Notes: a model not told the origin generated them from the letters alone. Shown: positions 1 to 13,049, counted from the first letter of the stretch. The stretch: 64,000 nucleotides of DNA from Proteles cristata cristata (GCA_017311185.1 JAESUZ010001287.1:62001-126000), one strand, 5' to 3'. Numbers and translations: made by a program.

Positions 1-57
1 GATCATGACCTGAGGGGATGTCTGACCCTTAACTGACTGAGCCACCCATGTGCCCCC
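1..57 (-). mobile_element. CAN-SINE, head end only (cut by window edge)
   Basis: The tRNA-like head in reverse orientation (GATCATGACCTGAG and ACTGACTGAGCCACCCATGT) ends at the poly-C near 55; the body lies left of the window. Confidence 0.85.
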
Positions 58-159
58 ACCCACCCTTAACTCCATCAGCCTACCCACAGCCTATTCTTGA
101 TATGAACAAATGAACTTTTCTCAAACTTAACCCTACTTGGTTTTCCTATATCAGAATTC

Positions 160-290
160 TGAAGCAACCACTAATAGTGACCTTGAGTAATCTGAACCTC
201 TCTGAGCCCTAGTTTCTTACTTTCAGGGATTTTCAAGGGGATTAAATGAGAAGCTCTTGACATGAACCTGATATAGAGTTCAATAAAGGA
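160..290 (+). mobile_element. MIR fragment
   Basis: Core-to-tail MIR words: TGAACCTCTCTGAGCCCTAG, GGATTAAATGAGAAG. Strongly diverged. Confidence 0.5.
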
Positions 291-299
291 TAGCCATGA

Positions 300-1892
300 T
301 TATTGTTAACACCTCTGAGTTCAAATATACATCACTGCATAGCTGTATTTTCTTTCTTTCTCCTCAGGAGGACTTCAGCAGCAAATTAAGATAACAATTA
401 TTTGATTACATTGCATCTGGTTGTTGGGAAGAAAACTCATTTTCCCATAAAAAGAAGCAAATTACCAAGGCAAATCACAGACTATAAACAATATGAAAAT
501 ATAGCTATGATAAAAAGAAAGTGGTCCTGCTGTTTTTATACAGAAGAATATGGCTGGTGTGAGGTATTATTTCCAAACATCTTCAAAATAGATTTTTTGT
601 TTACAATTAATTCTTCACGTCAGGATAGAAAGCACCATTTTAACCAGAGATTTTTACCATAGCCCCTTAAGCTCAATGGAGAAAGTATACATTATATTGA
701 TATAATAGAATAATATGCTAACCATATACTTTATTCACAATATAGAAAACAATTCCAAACTTACTAGGCAGAAAGCATATAAAGTTGGTTGTAAAAAACT
801 ATTTTCCAGGCCTTCTTTCAATAACAGTAAGTCCCATCACTTGTGTTATTACACAAAAATTTACAGTAGATAACTATGGTAACTTTCTTTGTGACATACC
901 AAAGATAAAGGCAAAATTAATTTACTTTTGCTCTTTGCTTTGTCTAATAATTGCCTTTCCTCAGTTCATCCTTACACTTGTCCTCAGAATGAAACAGAAG
1001 TCAAATGAAAATAAAAGAAGTTAAAAGTACACAGCTAAGACCCTGACCAAAAAGGTAAAAAGACAACTTTTCAAAAGAAGAAACTTTATGATTTGTTTGG
1101 GATGTCCAGATTATGGTTTTTTCAGCAGCTACACTGAGTCCTGGTTTCCTGGGACTGCCCAAGGGCCACCAAGAGAAAAGGCAGAAAGGGGAAATGGAGA
1201 AGAATGTCTCACAAACAGTTCTCACTGAAGTCAAAATGACACCACTGTAAAAGATTCTGTATGGTGGCTTCCACCTAGGACTTTATTCAAAGCCTGGAGA
1301 TTATAAGAGAGGAAACTGAAGCATGGAATCATGAGATTCCTCCATTTCTGAGGATGCTCTGATTTTGTGAATCAAGTTGGTACTCTCCTTGGCATGAGAG
1401 AAACACTTTAAGCTTCCATCCAGCAGTACAATTATGGGGCTTGCAAAGAGAATTGTTTTTGTCCATTTGGCCAGAATCTTCATACCATAAATCTATGGTC
1501 ATTACATAAGTGGGGATAAGAATATACCCCCCCCATATGTTAACTGTATGCTACTCAGCCTTATACAATAAGAATACTAGTTTGTGGCAGTCCCATTAAA
1601 CTTCATTTGCACATTTTGACTATTCGTATCTAAATGCCTTAACAATTTTTCCAAATGAGCAGATTTAATCTCTCTTCTCTTGGGTGTAGTTACCTTTTCT
1701 TAAGACATTTTCCTGATGTTTACTCAAGTTAAGATAAAATCTGCCTTTGTTGCACACATGCATTCAAGCTACATAGCTTCTTCACAGGTGTCACATTATT
1801 TAGTACTTAGTGTCCTAAGAAACAATGAAGTCCACTATTCCCATTACACAGCCGCGTTACCTGAGGGCTGGAGAGACTAAAGAACTCATCAC
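300..1892. other. Unique intronic sequence
   Basis: AT-rich single-copy sequence left of KCTD16 coding exon 1, inside its next intron. No protein, RNA gene or named repeat was recognised. Confidence 0.6.
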
Positions 1893-1909
1893 AGCAAGTT
1901 TCCACTCTT

Positions 1910-2125
1910 TTTTTTTTAATGTTTTATTTATTTCTAGGAGAGAGAGAGAGAGACAGCGTGAGCAGGGGAGGGTCAGAGAGAGAGGGAGTCACAGATTGAA
2001 ACAGGCTCCAGGCTCTGAGCCGGCAGTCAGCACAGAGCCCGACGCGGGGCTCAAACCCACGAACTGCGAGATCGTGACCTAAGTGAAAGTTGGACGCTTA
2101 ACCGACTAAGCCACCCATGTGCCCC
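1910..2125 (-). mobile_element. CAN-SINE, felid type, full length
   Basis: Poly-T, GTTTTATTTATTTCTAGGAG, (GA)n, body and tRNA-like head in reverse. Target duplication AGCAAGTTTCNACTCTT at 1893-1909 and 2126-2142. Confidence 0.95.
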
Positions 2126-2329
2126 AGCAAGTTTCTACTCTTATCTACATCTGTTTTCCAATCTCTCTGGGTTCACATTCGCTGCCTTCTTCTTTATCCT
2201 TCATTCATTTCTATGAGTCAGGGATTATATATGTACCACATGCACTATATTTATATCAGTTGCCTTCACCATGAGAAGGAATCCTACTATTATAATTTTA
2301 TATGATGGGGTAAAGAGGGTGGAGAAAAT

Positions 2330-2800
2330 ATAGCATGTTGAGCCCCTACACTGTGCTAGATGGTAAGAATACAAGAGAGCTCCTGCCACCATGAAGCCAA
2401 CAGTCAACTGAGACAGAGAGAGAAAGAGAATAAGTAAGTAAATCAAGTAAATCCAGCAGATAACTGTGTGAACAGTGCTATGCTGCAGACGCAGTGCTGA
2501 ATAGAGAATAATAACTTCTTCAGCTGGGATGGTAACAGAAAGCCTTTCCAAGGAAAACCCATTAAAGCCTGACTGAGGGATGAATAAGACACAGAAAAGC
2601 AAGGAGTGGAAGGAAGTGTGTTTGGGCATCGCCTCGAAGGGGCAAAGGGACTGGCCCACAGAACTGCCAAAAGGCCAGCGTGATGGAGCTCTGGGGACAG
2701 ACACGTCCTTTCTGAAGGGGCAGAGTGATGAGCATATTGAGGGAACTATAAGAGCATGTGCTAGGTGATGTGATTTTCCTTCCTTTAAGGTCATGGAGTA
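2330..2800 (-). mobile_element. L2 3' region
   Basis: Reverse-complement L2 end: GAGCCCCTACACTGTGCTAG, then GCCTTTCCAAGGAAAACCC and further L2-like text. Confidence 0.45.
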
Positions 2801-3004
2801 TGTGTAATAATAGTCCAATGTGAAACCAGCAGGTAGCAGCTTGACTTTTGCTGTGATAGTGGGCAGGATCTGTTCTAATGGATCCATATTCCCTCAGTTT
2901 CTTCTTCTAGGTCCAAACACATCTGTTTGTAAGATGAACTAAAAGAGCCTAGAGATGAAGGACATGGCTATTGATGAGACAAGCTAATAAGATGGCATGA
3001 CCCT

Positions 3005-3165
3005 GGCTTAATCTTCACAACACTACCAACAGAGAAGCTTCCTTATTCCCTTTTTATAGATAAGTGTTCTCATGTATGGAGAGGGTAAGACATTTGCCCA
3101 AAGATGTCCTGCTAGAAAGTGACAGAACTAAGGTTTTTATCTGGATAGATCTTATGCTATCAGTT
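3005..3165 (-). mobile_element. MIR fragment
   Basis: Reverse-complement MIR: TAATCTTCACAACACTACC, TTTTATAGATAAGTGTTCTC, AGTGACAGAACTAAGGTTTT. Confidence 0.55.
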
Positions 3166-3169
3166 TATC

Positions 3170-5295
3170 AACCATATTCTCACTGTTGCTTGTAGAATAT
3201 ACCTGTGGTTAAAAGTAAATGTCAAGTGAAACTGCAAGCAAATTTCACTTGCTTTATACTTCATACTTTCTTTATTTAAAAAGGTGGTGTTATGAGTTAA
3301 TTCATTAATTCAGCAAATGCTTATGATCCCCACCTATGTGTTCACACTGGTAGTAACTGAAATTGAGTTGTGCATGAGATTGACTAAGTCAGTAATCCTG
3401 AGTTAAAGTTAAAATAATAATAATGACATTTATCATTATAAAAGGACACTGTAGACATAATTATAATGTATCTTTAAAGTCAATTGCTAGTCCTCTAAGG
3501 CTATCATCTAGCTTTGGGTTTTGCACATACACTTTCATAAGACAAAGATTTGAATGGAAAAGAGAATTGAAGAGGGTTTTATTTATTTATTTTTTTTTTA
3601 TGATAGTGGTTCCTGGACTAACTAAAACCACTCACATAGCAATCACTGGAAAAAATCTAATGAGATTTCTCTAATGAGAAGTGAAATGATTGCTAGTGAT
3701 CTTAAGGTTCTGCTAAGCCATCCTAGGATGTAATTTTTATGACTCTATCAGCCGGGTAGTGTCTTAAAGTCAACAAATGCATTCAAGATTTAAGCATTTT
3801 CTCCTCTCCAAGCATTAAAATAGACTCTGGTTTAATTTCCCGACACCCCAAGTTCAGATTAGGAGCTCCCTCTCTATTTTCATATCCATTTATACTTCCC
3901 CATCACACTCGAAATTGCCCATTTACTAGTCTCCTCTCTCCCTAAACCATATGCTCTATGAAAGCGTTAACCATATGCTTCTTGTTTACAGGCGAATCCC
4001 TGGAACTGCAAGAAGTCTCTGGTGCATAGTAGGTGTTCAATAAATATTTCTGGAAGAATTATATGGGCCAGCCATTGCAGAGATGCCTAAGACTCTAACA
4101 CACACAAGAGCAAAGGGCATAGCAAGGTCACAGTGCCTGTTATTTACTCACAGAGCCAGAAGACAGAGAACAGAATTTTTTATAAGTAACTTGGAGCTAG
4201 ATCTAAATCTGCCTATTAACATAGGTCCTTCTGATGAACGGATGTCAAGATCTGTTAGAAAACAAGATTATAGCTCACTTTATCTCTTGTCTGTGTGGAA
4301 GGGTGCAGATGAAAGAAGGTTTGAGGGGCCAGCAGTTTCCAATCAATGAGGCTTGTGCACGTTGTGAATCACTTCCCTGGCACACTGAGGAAAAGTACTA
4401 GAAAATCATTAGCATGAGGACTTTGTGAATGAGGTTATCAATTCTTTTTGCCTACAGATACGATATTTCCTACTCATTTCAATTGGACAATCTTACCAAA
4501 ACTACTGGATATAAAACAGCCCCTTGGTAAATGTGAACCCATCAGATCCTTTCAAACAAATATTTTACATTATTGAGCATTCAAATGACAAAAAGGGGCC
4601 TTTATATGTTGAAAGTATCACACATTATATCATTAGTGATTACTGCTCCATGCCACAGGGTTATCTAACCCAGAAAAGCCAAGCAAAACTGTTCATTTTT
4701 TAATGCATACTTTCCTTACACAAATTGAAATTAATACTTTTCTATTTCCTTGCAGTTCACCAAGTTGTAGGGCTCCGCACCATATCCCTCTATTTAAAGA
4801 AACAAAGATATTTCACCTCACTGGCTAGAGAGCAAATTAATGAGAACCGAATCCCATTTTCCATTTGCATTTCAGGACAAATTTGCAGCTGCAATGTCCA
4901 CAGGAAAGGTTTTCCACTGGACATAACTAGATGCTTACACTGTAAGACAATGAGCCACAATTCCCAAACAGTTCTTGTTGTGCTTTGCATCATAGGCCAG
5001 CTCCCCTTCTGACTAAGGGATTTTCAGAACTGCAGTGCTTCTCCAGGTCTCAAGTCTCCCCATGGTTTATATTTTTATTCCTTATGTAACCCTACACCAT
5101 GGTTTTAACCTTATGCTTCTATAACTCTAACATCAGTACACCCCTTGGCCTTACCTAACATCTCTGCTGCTCCAGGGTCACCTTTACAGGAAAGTCACCA
5201 TTACCAGAGCCCACTTCCCCTTTTCTCTATTTAGCTGCCTAGTGCTATTGATCTGGACAGTCTACAATATTGTCTAAACACAATATGCAATGGCT
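3170..5295. other. Unique intronic sequence
   Basis: Nothing recognised except an L2-like terminus near 4015-4055 (AGTAGGTGTTCAATAAATAT). Confidence 0.55.
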
Positions 5296-5303
5296 CCAAG
5301 GCA

Positions 5304-5506
5304 TTTTCTTTTTTAAGAGTATTTATTTTTGAGAAAGAGAGAGAGTAGGGGAGGGGTAAGAGGGAGAGAGAGAATCCCAAGCAGGTTCCATACTCTCAGT
5401 ACAAAGCCCAACATGGGGCTCAGTCCCACAAACCATGAGGTAATGACCTGAACCAAAATCCAGAGCCAGGTGCTTAACTGACCGAGCCGCCCAGATGCCC
5501 CAAAAC
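5304..5506 (-). mobile_element. CAN-SINE
   Basis: Reverse-orientation SINE with (GA)n and head ending CCGCCCAGATGCCCC. The short flanking repeat CCAAGGCA is at 5296 and 5507. Confidence 0.9.
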
Positions 5507-6168
5507 CCAAGGCAACTTGTGAGCCATCAAGTTGTGTATAATGGGTTGCCTTCCATTTTCATCAATGTAACTAATTCACAGTCACATTATATTAAATATA
5601 CTCAGAATAAAAGATCAGTATTAACTGGGGTGGGAAAATGTTATGAATTTTCTACTTTGGATTGTGACTGATGAATGAAAGTGGAAAGTATCAATTTCTT
5701 CCCATGAGCGGGTCACACGGGAACAGCCCTGCATTAATGCTTGGATTTCTTTCTACTGCCACACAGCACAGCTACTCACAGTGTGGAGCGAGATGTCTGG
5801 TTTTCTTTTTTAGAGAAATCTGAATGATCCTATTGTCAGTGGCATGCTCAATAGCCATTTTCTGTCACCATGACAGAGAATGTTCTCTAGGTTGAGATTC
5901 ATAAAAGATTATTCTAACTCTGCAGTCACTGAATATATAATTTAGGTTGTATTCTTAAATTTCAGTTCTACCTCATATTAACCTAGGTTCTGAATACCCC
6001 AAGTCAAAAACGAGGTGGAGGAAAAGGCACTATTAACGACGTCCATGATGGAATAGCCAGGGGAAGAAAAGAGTTACTAGACCTGGAAGCCTTTGGGGGT
6101 GTTTACTTTTACACATATTGTGTTTCAAGTAAAATACATAATTTGAATCTCCTTTTTAAAAACCTTTT

Positions 6169-6430
6169 GGGGGGGGGTGGCGCCTGAGTGGCTCAGTTGG
6201 TTAAGCATCCAACTTCGGCTCAGGTCATGATCACATGGTTCGTGGGTTCGAGCCCCATGTCAGGCTCTGTGCTGACAGCTAACTTAGAGCCTGGAGCCTG
6301 TTTCAGATTCTGTGTGTCTCCCTCTCTCTCTGACCCTCCCCTGCTCACCCTGTTTCTCTCTCTCTCTCAGAAATAAATAAAACATTAAAAAAAGATAAAG
6401 GCAGCTTATAAAACTATAAATAAAATAAAT
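6169..6430 (+). mobile_element. CAN-SINE, full length
   Basis: A G-run and GCGCCTGAGTGGCTCAGTTGG head, CT-rich body and AAATAAATAAAACATT tail. Flanked by AAAAACCTTT at 6158 and 6431. Confidence 0.93.
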
Positions 6431-6597
6431 AAAAACCTTTATGGATGTGTTTGATTATTTTAAAATGCACAGAATCAACATGCTGGGCAAAGTGTACAAG
6501 GGAAGTATCAGAAAGAATCAGGTGGTTTATTTAAAGAAAGCAACTGTGTCTCCTCCATCCAGTATTTCTAGCCATCCTGGTAATTACTAACACTTCC

Positions 6598-6815
6598 ACA
6601 GCACTGACTGGGTGCCAGGCATTGTCATAAGCACTTTATATATAGCAACCCATTTGATTTTCAGAGCAGCCCTGTGAGGCAAGTACTGTGTTCACCTCCA
6701 TTTAAAGGTGAGGAAAATGAAGCACAGAAGCGAAATAATTTGCCAGTGATCCCAATAGCTAGGGATTCAACCTCAAGGAGTCTGGACTTCAAAACCCAGG
6801 CCCTTAATTACCATG
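6598..6815 (-). mobile_element. MIR element
   Basis: Good reverse-complement MIR: GTGCCAGGCATTGTCATAAG, GAGCAGCCCTGTGAGGCAAG, GGTGAGGAAAATGAAGCACA, GGGATTCAACCTCAAGGAGT. Confidence 0.8.
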
Positions 6816-7369
6816 TTCTGCTGCCTAGGAGGGGAGGGAGGAGGAAATGGAATACCTGAGTGGTAAGAGAAATCAGAAGACAACCTGGCTGGTCTCATAA
6901 TATTCTTTGCATACCGGTACAGTTCTCTTCCTACTGGAGCTACTTTCTCTATTTTGGAGCACTTTTTTGAATCCTGAGTCCCTCCTAGGTTGTTCCTTAA
7001 ACCCTGGCCACACCTCACTTTCAATTTGCTCCTGCTTGGGTGAACCAATTTATAGGAGACCACTGGAGACTTTGCTGCTGCTCAGTGTTTTTCTCCATCC
7101 CTTTGGGCTAGAATCTGGGTAGGTGCAGGTGCTAAGAGTCAATCTTTTGATAAGATTTCCAATTTGTATGTAAAGTGATTATCTGAGTGCCCGCCCAAAG
7201 CACTCAGTGGAAGTTAGGAAAACTGTGGTTATTATTTAAAGTACCATCATTCCATCACTGTTCTCTAGTTGTTCTGTTAAGAGATAATGTAAAGCATATG
7301 CAAAACAGTGGCATCTGTGACCATAACAGAACTCTGTAGTGGGCATCTATTATTTCTCATTCTTCTGAA

Positions 7370-8750
7370 AACTATTTTTGGAGGACCTACATTTATTCCA
7401 GGTACTGTGCCAGATATTGTGATGAACATGAAAGATACAATTCCTATCTTCACAGAGTTTACAGGTAATGTTTAAGAGACAGTTAAATAATCAAGTATAT
7501 TACAATAGTATATTGTACCACAGTAAGGAAAATAAGGTCCTTGGGTCAAAGAAAAGGGGTCCCCAATCCAGATACGATGGGCTAAGAAAGGCTTCCCAGA
7601 AAAGTTAATCTCTAGATTGGGACCTGAAGATTTAGTTCATCAAAGCAGGTGGAGGAGAGTTCCAGGCATAGAGAACATTACGTACAAAATGCGCATGTAC
7701 ATGACAGCATTCAGGAACTTTAAGAAGTCGAGTATAGCTGAAGTTGGAAATGCAAAGGGCAGGATGGCAACAGAAGATTCTGGGGAAGGAAACAGTGCCC
7801 ATTTCATAAAGGGATGTGATTCCTGGTAAGGAGTTTGCATTTATCTATAAGAATAGTTGTGAGGCAATGGAAAAACTTCAAGCAGGAGTGACACGATCAA
7901 GCTCCCATTTCAGAAATCTCACCATTTTTGCAGCAGGGAGAATAGATCTAAAGGGGATTACACTGAATTTGAGGTAGGGAGAACAATTTACATTTCTTTG
8001 TAGTAGTCTGGAAAACTCTTGGGAGAGGGGATCGAGGGGACATAGCCACTGGTTGACCTGAGCTGGACCAGGCAAATCAGAAGCTTCTCCACCCTTCCCA
8101 TGTGGATGGAATGCAATGTGCTTTCTGTTGGACTTCCACACTCCCAGAAGGTGCTCCAAGGACACAGGCTTGAGATAGTGATATGGTGTTGAGACCATCT
8201 GGATGGTTTATGTCACTGAATCCCATTAAGGCCTCTTTATAAACTTAAGATTTGGCAGATGGGTACAGACGTCTATTTATTTTGGGGAGCCTGGGTGGCT
8301 TAGTGGATTAAGCATATGACTCGTGATTTCGGCTCAGGTCATGATCTCATGATTTGTGAGATTGAGCCCCATGTCAGGCTCCATGCTGATAGTGTTTCAT
8401 TTCACTTGGGCAGCTCCCATGGTTACGAAGCAACAAAAAGCAATGTTAGTGGTCTAGACCAAGCTAGGATCAGTGGTGATAGAGAGAAATGGATGGAATT
8501 GACTGAAATGAGGAAGAAACAGTAGGACTTGCCATAGGTGGGGAAGAAGGAAGAGTCAGGGATGCCACCCAGGCTTCATTCTTCCCTGGGAAAATGAGTG
8601 ACTAATGATGCCAATTACTATGATAAGGAACATAAGAAGAGAAGAGGTTTGGGAGGATACAAATGATGAGTTCAAGTGGAGCTCAACACAGTTGAAAGAA
8701 TCCAAGAATATAAAAATTGAATAGCCAGGAGGGGAACTTTCTCACCCAAA
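7370..8750 (-). mobile_element. L2 (LINE-2) 3' region, split by a SINE
   Basis: Reverse-complement L2 text in order: CCAGGTACTGTGCCAGATAT, AAGGCTTCCCAGAAAAG, GTTCCAGGCATAGAGAACAT, CAGGAGTGACACGATCAAG, TAGTAGTCTGGAAAACTC and, right of the SINE at 8284-8394, ATAGAGAGAAATGGATGGAA. Old and without coding capacity. Confidence 0.65.
8284..8394 (+). mobile_element. CAN-SINE, 3'-truncated
   Basis: The tRNA-like head and first part of the body are present (CCTGGGTGGCTTAGTGG, AGGTCATGATCTCATG), but the CT-rich part and tail are missing. It sits inside an L2 fragment. Confidence 0.8.
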
Positions 8751-8934
8751 ATGATTCCTCTTCCCAGTCTACAGGACCCACTGTACATCTCAGTAGGCTC
8801 ATTGCACCCGTGATATTAGCCCCTTTTAATGATAAGAACAACAATGGAATATTAGATAGTTCTTGAATGACTAGTAAGAAAAATAAGGGTTTCTTTTATT
8901 GCCTTCTAAAGCAAATCAAAAACTAAAAATGGAC

Positions 8935-9085
8935 TTGCCTTGGGTGAAATAAAGGGATTAAGAGTATACTTATTCTGATGAGCACTGAGTAATATATTAA
9001 CTTGTTGAATCATTACATTGCAAACTTGAAACTAATCTAATACTGTATGTTAATTATACTTCAAGAATTTTAAAAAAGGAGATTT
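8935..9085 (+). mobile_element. L1 3' terminal fragment
   Basis: Short L1 3' end: CTGATGAGCACTGAGTAATA, TTGTTGAATCATTACATTGC and TAATACTGTATGTTAATTAT, then an A-rich tail. Confidence 0.7.
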
Positions 9086-9287
9086 CTTGATGGAAATACT
9101 GAACTTGAATCTGAGCTAATCTCTAGAATCTAGAATCTAGAGTCCAGATCTAATGAATTTACAGGAAATGTAAGGTTCAGGGGAAAAAAATGTTTTAATG
9201 AAATTGCAAAGATCATAAAGATGGATGAGTAAAACCAGAGTGCTGGATATTGAACATGGCAAACAATTTGGTTTCTTCAAACAGACA

Positions 9288-9378
9288 AATTGAAAAAAAA
9301 AAAAGAAAAAGGAAGGGAGGGAGGGAAGAAGGAAAGAGGAAGGAAGGGAGGGAGGGAGGGTGGAGGGAGGGAGGGGAG
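9288..9378. repeat. Purine-rich (GGAA/GGGA)n low-complexity tract
   Basis: An A-run followed by GGAAGGGAGGGAGG-type units up to the SINE at 9395. Confidence 0.9.
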
Positions 9379-9394
9379 ATTAAAAGAGATTTAA

Positions 9395-9550
9395 GGGGTG
9401 CCTGGGTGGCTTAGTCAGTTAAGATTCTGACTCTTAATTTTTACTCAGGTTATGAGATCAAGCCCCACATTTTGGAGCCTGCTTAAGATTCTCTCTCTCT
9501 CTCTCGCTCGCTCGCTCGCTCTCGCTTGCTCTCGCTCTCGCTCTCGTAAA
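9395..9550 (+). mobile_element. CAN-SINE, divergent, with expanded CT/CG tract
   Basis: The head GGGGTGCCTGGGTGGCTTAG is clear. The body is shortened and ends in (CT)n mixed with CTCGCTCG units (about 9492-9546), an unusual CpG-rich expansion for this family. Confidence 0.8.
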
Positions 9551-9554
9551 TGTA

Positions 9555-11277
9555 AGGTATACATTTTGCTATTTTGTTGCATATGGGTTAAATAAAGTTT
9601 TTTTTAAATTTTTTGAATGAAAAAAATAAGTAGTGAAGAAAATGGATAGACCTTATTTGAACCTTGATTCAAGAAGCCAACTTTAAAAAATATTCTAACA
9701 AAATCAAAGAAGTTTTAACATCAATTAGATATTAGATGATATTAAAGAATTACCAGTTGTATCTGTGATAACAGTATTGTGTTATATTTTGTTTTCATTT
9801 TGTTTTAGAAACATACAGAATTGTATCTGTGGATGAATGAAATGATTGATGTCTGAAATTTGCTTCAAAATAATGCAGTGCAGACAGAAGGAAAAGTAGG
9901 TACGAATATTTGTAATACAAGATTGCTCCTGTGATGTTAATTGTAATTGTTGGAACTCGGTGTCTATATTTGGATGCATTTGAAAATTTCTGTATAAAGT
10001 TTTTTTTTTTATTGACTTGCCAAGAAATACAGTATTTGAGGAAAGCCATAGCAAAGAACAAAGAAAAAGAGCAATAGTCAGTAAAGATGCAGAAACTGAG
10101 GATCCATGTATCTTTTTCTGAAGAACTTTCTTCTGTACATTGGATACATAGTCTCTCCATTGTTCATGTTGGAGGTGTTCCAAATGGCACATTCTCAGCT
10201 ACTTCCATTTCTAATTTCTTTGAGAAGATCTTAACCTCATTAGGCTGTCAGGAACATATTTGGTCTTCTGTTTCCAGTTGTATATATATTTTTTAACATA
10301 CTGAGGCACTTAAGAGCAATCTCAGATGCCTCCTCATCCTGCCCACATGCTGACATTTCTCTTGCTGCCAAATTCATTCAGCGATGCTATGGGCCTAGGA
10401 AGAAAGTACCTGAATTGCCCAAAGGGCTGGGCTCAGGTGACATATATTTTTGGCATGAAAGTGAAAATAGTGTAATAAAATATTTTAGTAGCATGCTTCT
10501 ATCACTGTTATATTGAACCCAGTGCTCAGATCACAGCTCCTTAAAGAAACTGAAAAAACTTCTATCCACACACCTATCCTTTGTCATCACTATTACCATT
10601 CTATACGGGTCCAATTCAACTTCATGACAAAGTCTTATATTTAAATTGTGCTATATTTCTAAGTTACAAATTAAGAGGCCTCATGTCTTGAGAGTACTCT
10701 CTTCAGGATGCAGTCACCTGGGCTACAACTATCAAAGGGTTTCTTATGTACCAAAACCCCTGAGAAAAGTAACACCATGCCGTAAAAGTGTTTTAAATAT
10801 ACGGCAGAAGAGAATTTTTACTGACAACGGACAGAAAGAACTTGAAAGCAGGAATGACTGAAATAGGACTAAAAGAGAGTATCTAAGGTGGAGAAGACAG
10901 AAATACAACACAGGAAGAAGAGAGGTAGGTGGTAGTGAAGACTAATCCTCACCGTTTTGACTACATTGCTCTACTGCTTCATTTTGAACATGCCAACATC
11001 ATATCTCTATGGGCAATAAAAACAGAAGTTATCTTTAGTATCTTTTGAAAACCATTAGAAAAAGAGCTAGAATCATTTCAGGATAGATGTATTTCTTCCT
11101 GTTAAGAACACACCCTCTTACTGAAGCTTCTAAAGTCAATGTTGGGTAAATTATTCACGGTGGTCACAACCACATATTTCTTCCTAATACAAGATCATGC
11201 AGTTGAATTCTGAGAAATCACTTTCTGACTGACTTTTTTCCAGCACCCCATCTAAATCAACAGCCCTGAAGTACTGT
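9555..11277. other. Unique intronic sequence
   Basis: AT-rich and without a recognised element. The longest open frame (minus strand, 9782-10192) has no codon or family signal. Confidence 0.55.
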
Positions 11278-11281
11278 GTAC

Positions 11282-11751
11282 TGTGAAAATTTTAAAAAGG
11301 AAAGTTCATTTAAAGCAGAATCCATATCTCAGAATGGGAAGTTCTCACACCCTAACACTTGTCATCAATTGCAGGAATATATGGTCCTTGTAAGTCCATA
11401 CTGCTTTACTATCCTTGCAGGAGGAAGAAAGGTTTTCTATTCTCCCCAGTAGCAGCCCCAGCCAATAAGAGACTGTCACAACTCAGCCAATGAAAAGCCA
11501 CTATACTGAGAACCCTAGATTATTTCAATAGGCTTTTTGTTTATAACAGCCCTTCTCAAATGCCCACCCCCCACTCCTTTCTTCTATAAAAGAGAATTTT
11601 CCTCCTTTGGGCTTTCCTATGGTTTTGCTATAGTTTACTTCCCTATGGTTTAGCTATAGCTTGCTGGTCCTAAATTGCAATTCTCTATTATTCCCGAATA
11701 AACCCATTTTTGCTGGTAAAATAACTGCCAGCTTCATTTTTAAGATTAACA
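11282..11751 (+). mobile_element. Solo LTR, ERV1-like endogenous retrovirus remnant
   Basis: The 470-bp element starts TGTGAAAATT and ends GATTAACA, and is flanked by the four-base duplication GTAC (11278-11281 and 11752-11755), the usual size for class I elements. Inside are two CCAAT boxes (near 11462 and 11494), a TATA-like CTATAAAAG (near 11584) and an AATAAA poly(A) signal (near 11698) followed by CCCATTTTTGCTGG. No internal viral genes are attached. The family name is not assigned. Confidence 0.75.
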
Positions 11752-11755
11752 GTAC

Positions 11756-13049
11756 ATAGAGCAATTTAGAGAGTTTTGTGGAAACGATCCTTTAAATTTA
11801 AGGAAATGAAGTAAAGAGAAGAAAGATTAAAACACACCGACAAGCAGCAATTTGTTGAAAAGGAAGTGAGTTGGTGTCTCTACTATAATTCACAGAACTC
11901 AGAGTGGAATGTTTTCGGAGTATGCATCCTATGAATTAAACTTCCTACTTGTCATGTTATCACAGTTTCATTAGAGGCAAATTCCTTTGAATTTGAGTGT
12001 TTCAGGCATTTGTCTGAAGGAACTCATTCATGAGTAAGATTTTAAAAATTGTGCATAGTTCACTCCAACCAAGAACAATCTTCTCACTCTCGGGCATTGG
12101 AAGATGGCTCTAACTAAGAGGTTCATTTATTTTTCTGCACCTGTGATTTTGTTCCTAACTGGTGTGAAGTGCCACTGAATATCTGGTTCAAAATCAGGAC
12201 TTCTGTTTTCCAAATTACTGAGCTCCCTTTTCATTTGCAGGTGAGTCAAGAAGGCATTCTCTATTTATGTTACTGCCTTCTATGTAATGCTTGAGGAGAA
12301 AAGAGAGATAGTTATTGAACAAGTGGAGTGGGAAAGAAGGAAAGCTATCTTAGCATTGTTTTAAAACAAAGGACATATCTAAAATGCTTTATGAGGCAAT
12401 CCTAGCTAGATATTTCTTTTCTGTTCTTATATTAATCATACTTTCCTAGATGCTGATAGGTGAATCATAATCCATAGTATCCCACATATCATATTTGGTG
12501 TATCTCCATTAACTAAACACTCAGTCTACCTGATGTTGACCATCAACTCTAGGTCTACATCAAGTTTAAATAAGGCAAGAATCTAACCTGTTAACAACTG
12601 ACAGGGAAATTTCGGTCTTTCAATTTCCCCTTGGAAAACTTGGAAGAAAATAGGGCAAACAGGGAAAGAAAGGAGTCTCTCTCTATGACTGTCAGCTACC
12701 ATATGTAATATATTCATTTCTCACTGTTCATTGTTTACTCTGTTATGGAACCAGGAAAAATAACTTTGTATTATCCCTGGGTTATTAGAAGTGTCTGATT
12801 GCTTGGCGTTAATTCTTTGGATCTAAGGAGTTTGTATATACAGTATAATTTTTTCAACCTAGGAGCAAGTTGCGTTTCTTTGCAAAGAGCATCTTTTTTT
12901 GTTGTGCTTGTTTGCTGGTTGGCTGATTGATTTTTTTTTTTTTAAGGATATGGAGGTGCTCCTGGGGACACATGCTACCCCTTCCAACCTCTCAGGTGGT
13001 GATTCCAATGCTCTGCTCACACAGTGCACAAAGAAGCTAGAAGCTATGT
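11756..13049. other. Unique intronic sequence
   Basis: Sequence between the solo LTR and the candidate conserved element; nothing recognised. Confidence 0.55.

Noticed and set aside
1910..2125. tRNA gene in SINE heads here and elsewhere
   Set aside because: The heads are tRNA-derived but degenerate and followed by the SINE body; no stand-alone tRNA was found.
2225..2887. 220-codon minus-strand open frame
   Set aside because: It covers L2-like repeat sequence and adjoining intron; the translation shows no protein family features.
9782..10192. 136-codon minus-strand open frame
   Set aside because: Lies in AT-rich single-copy intron, overlaps a second frame of similar length, and has no domain or splice context.
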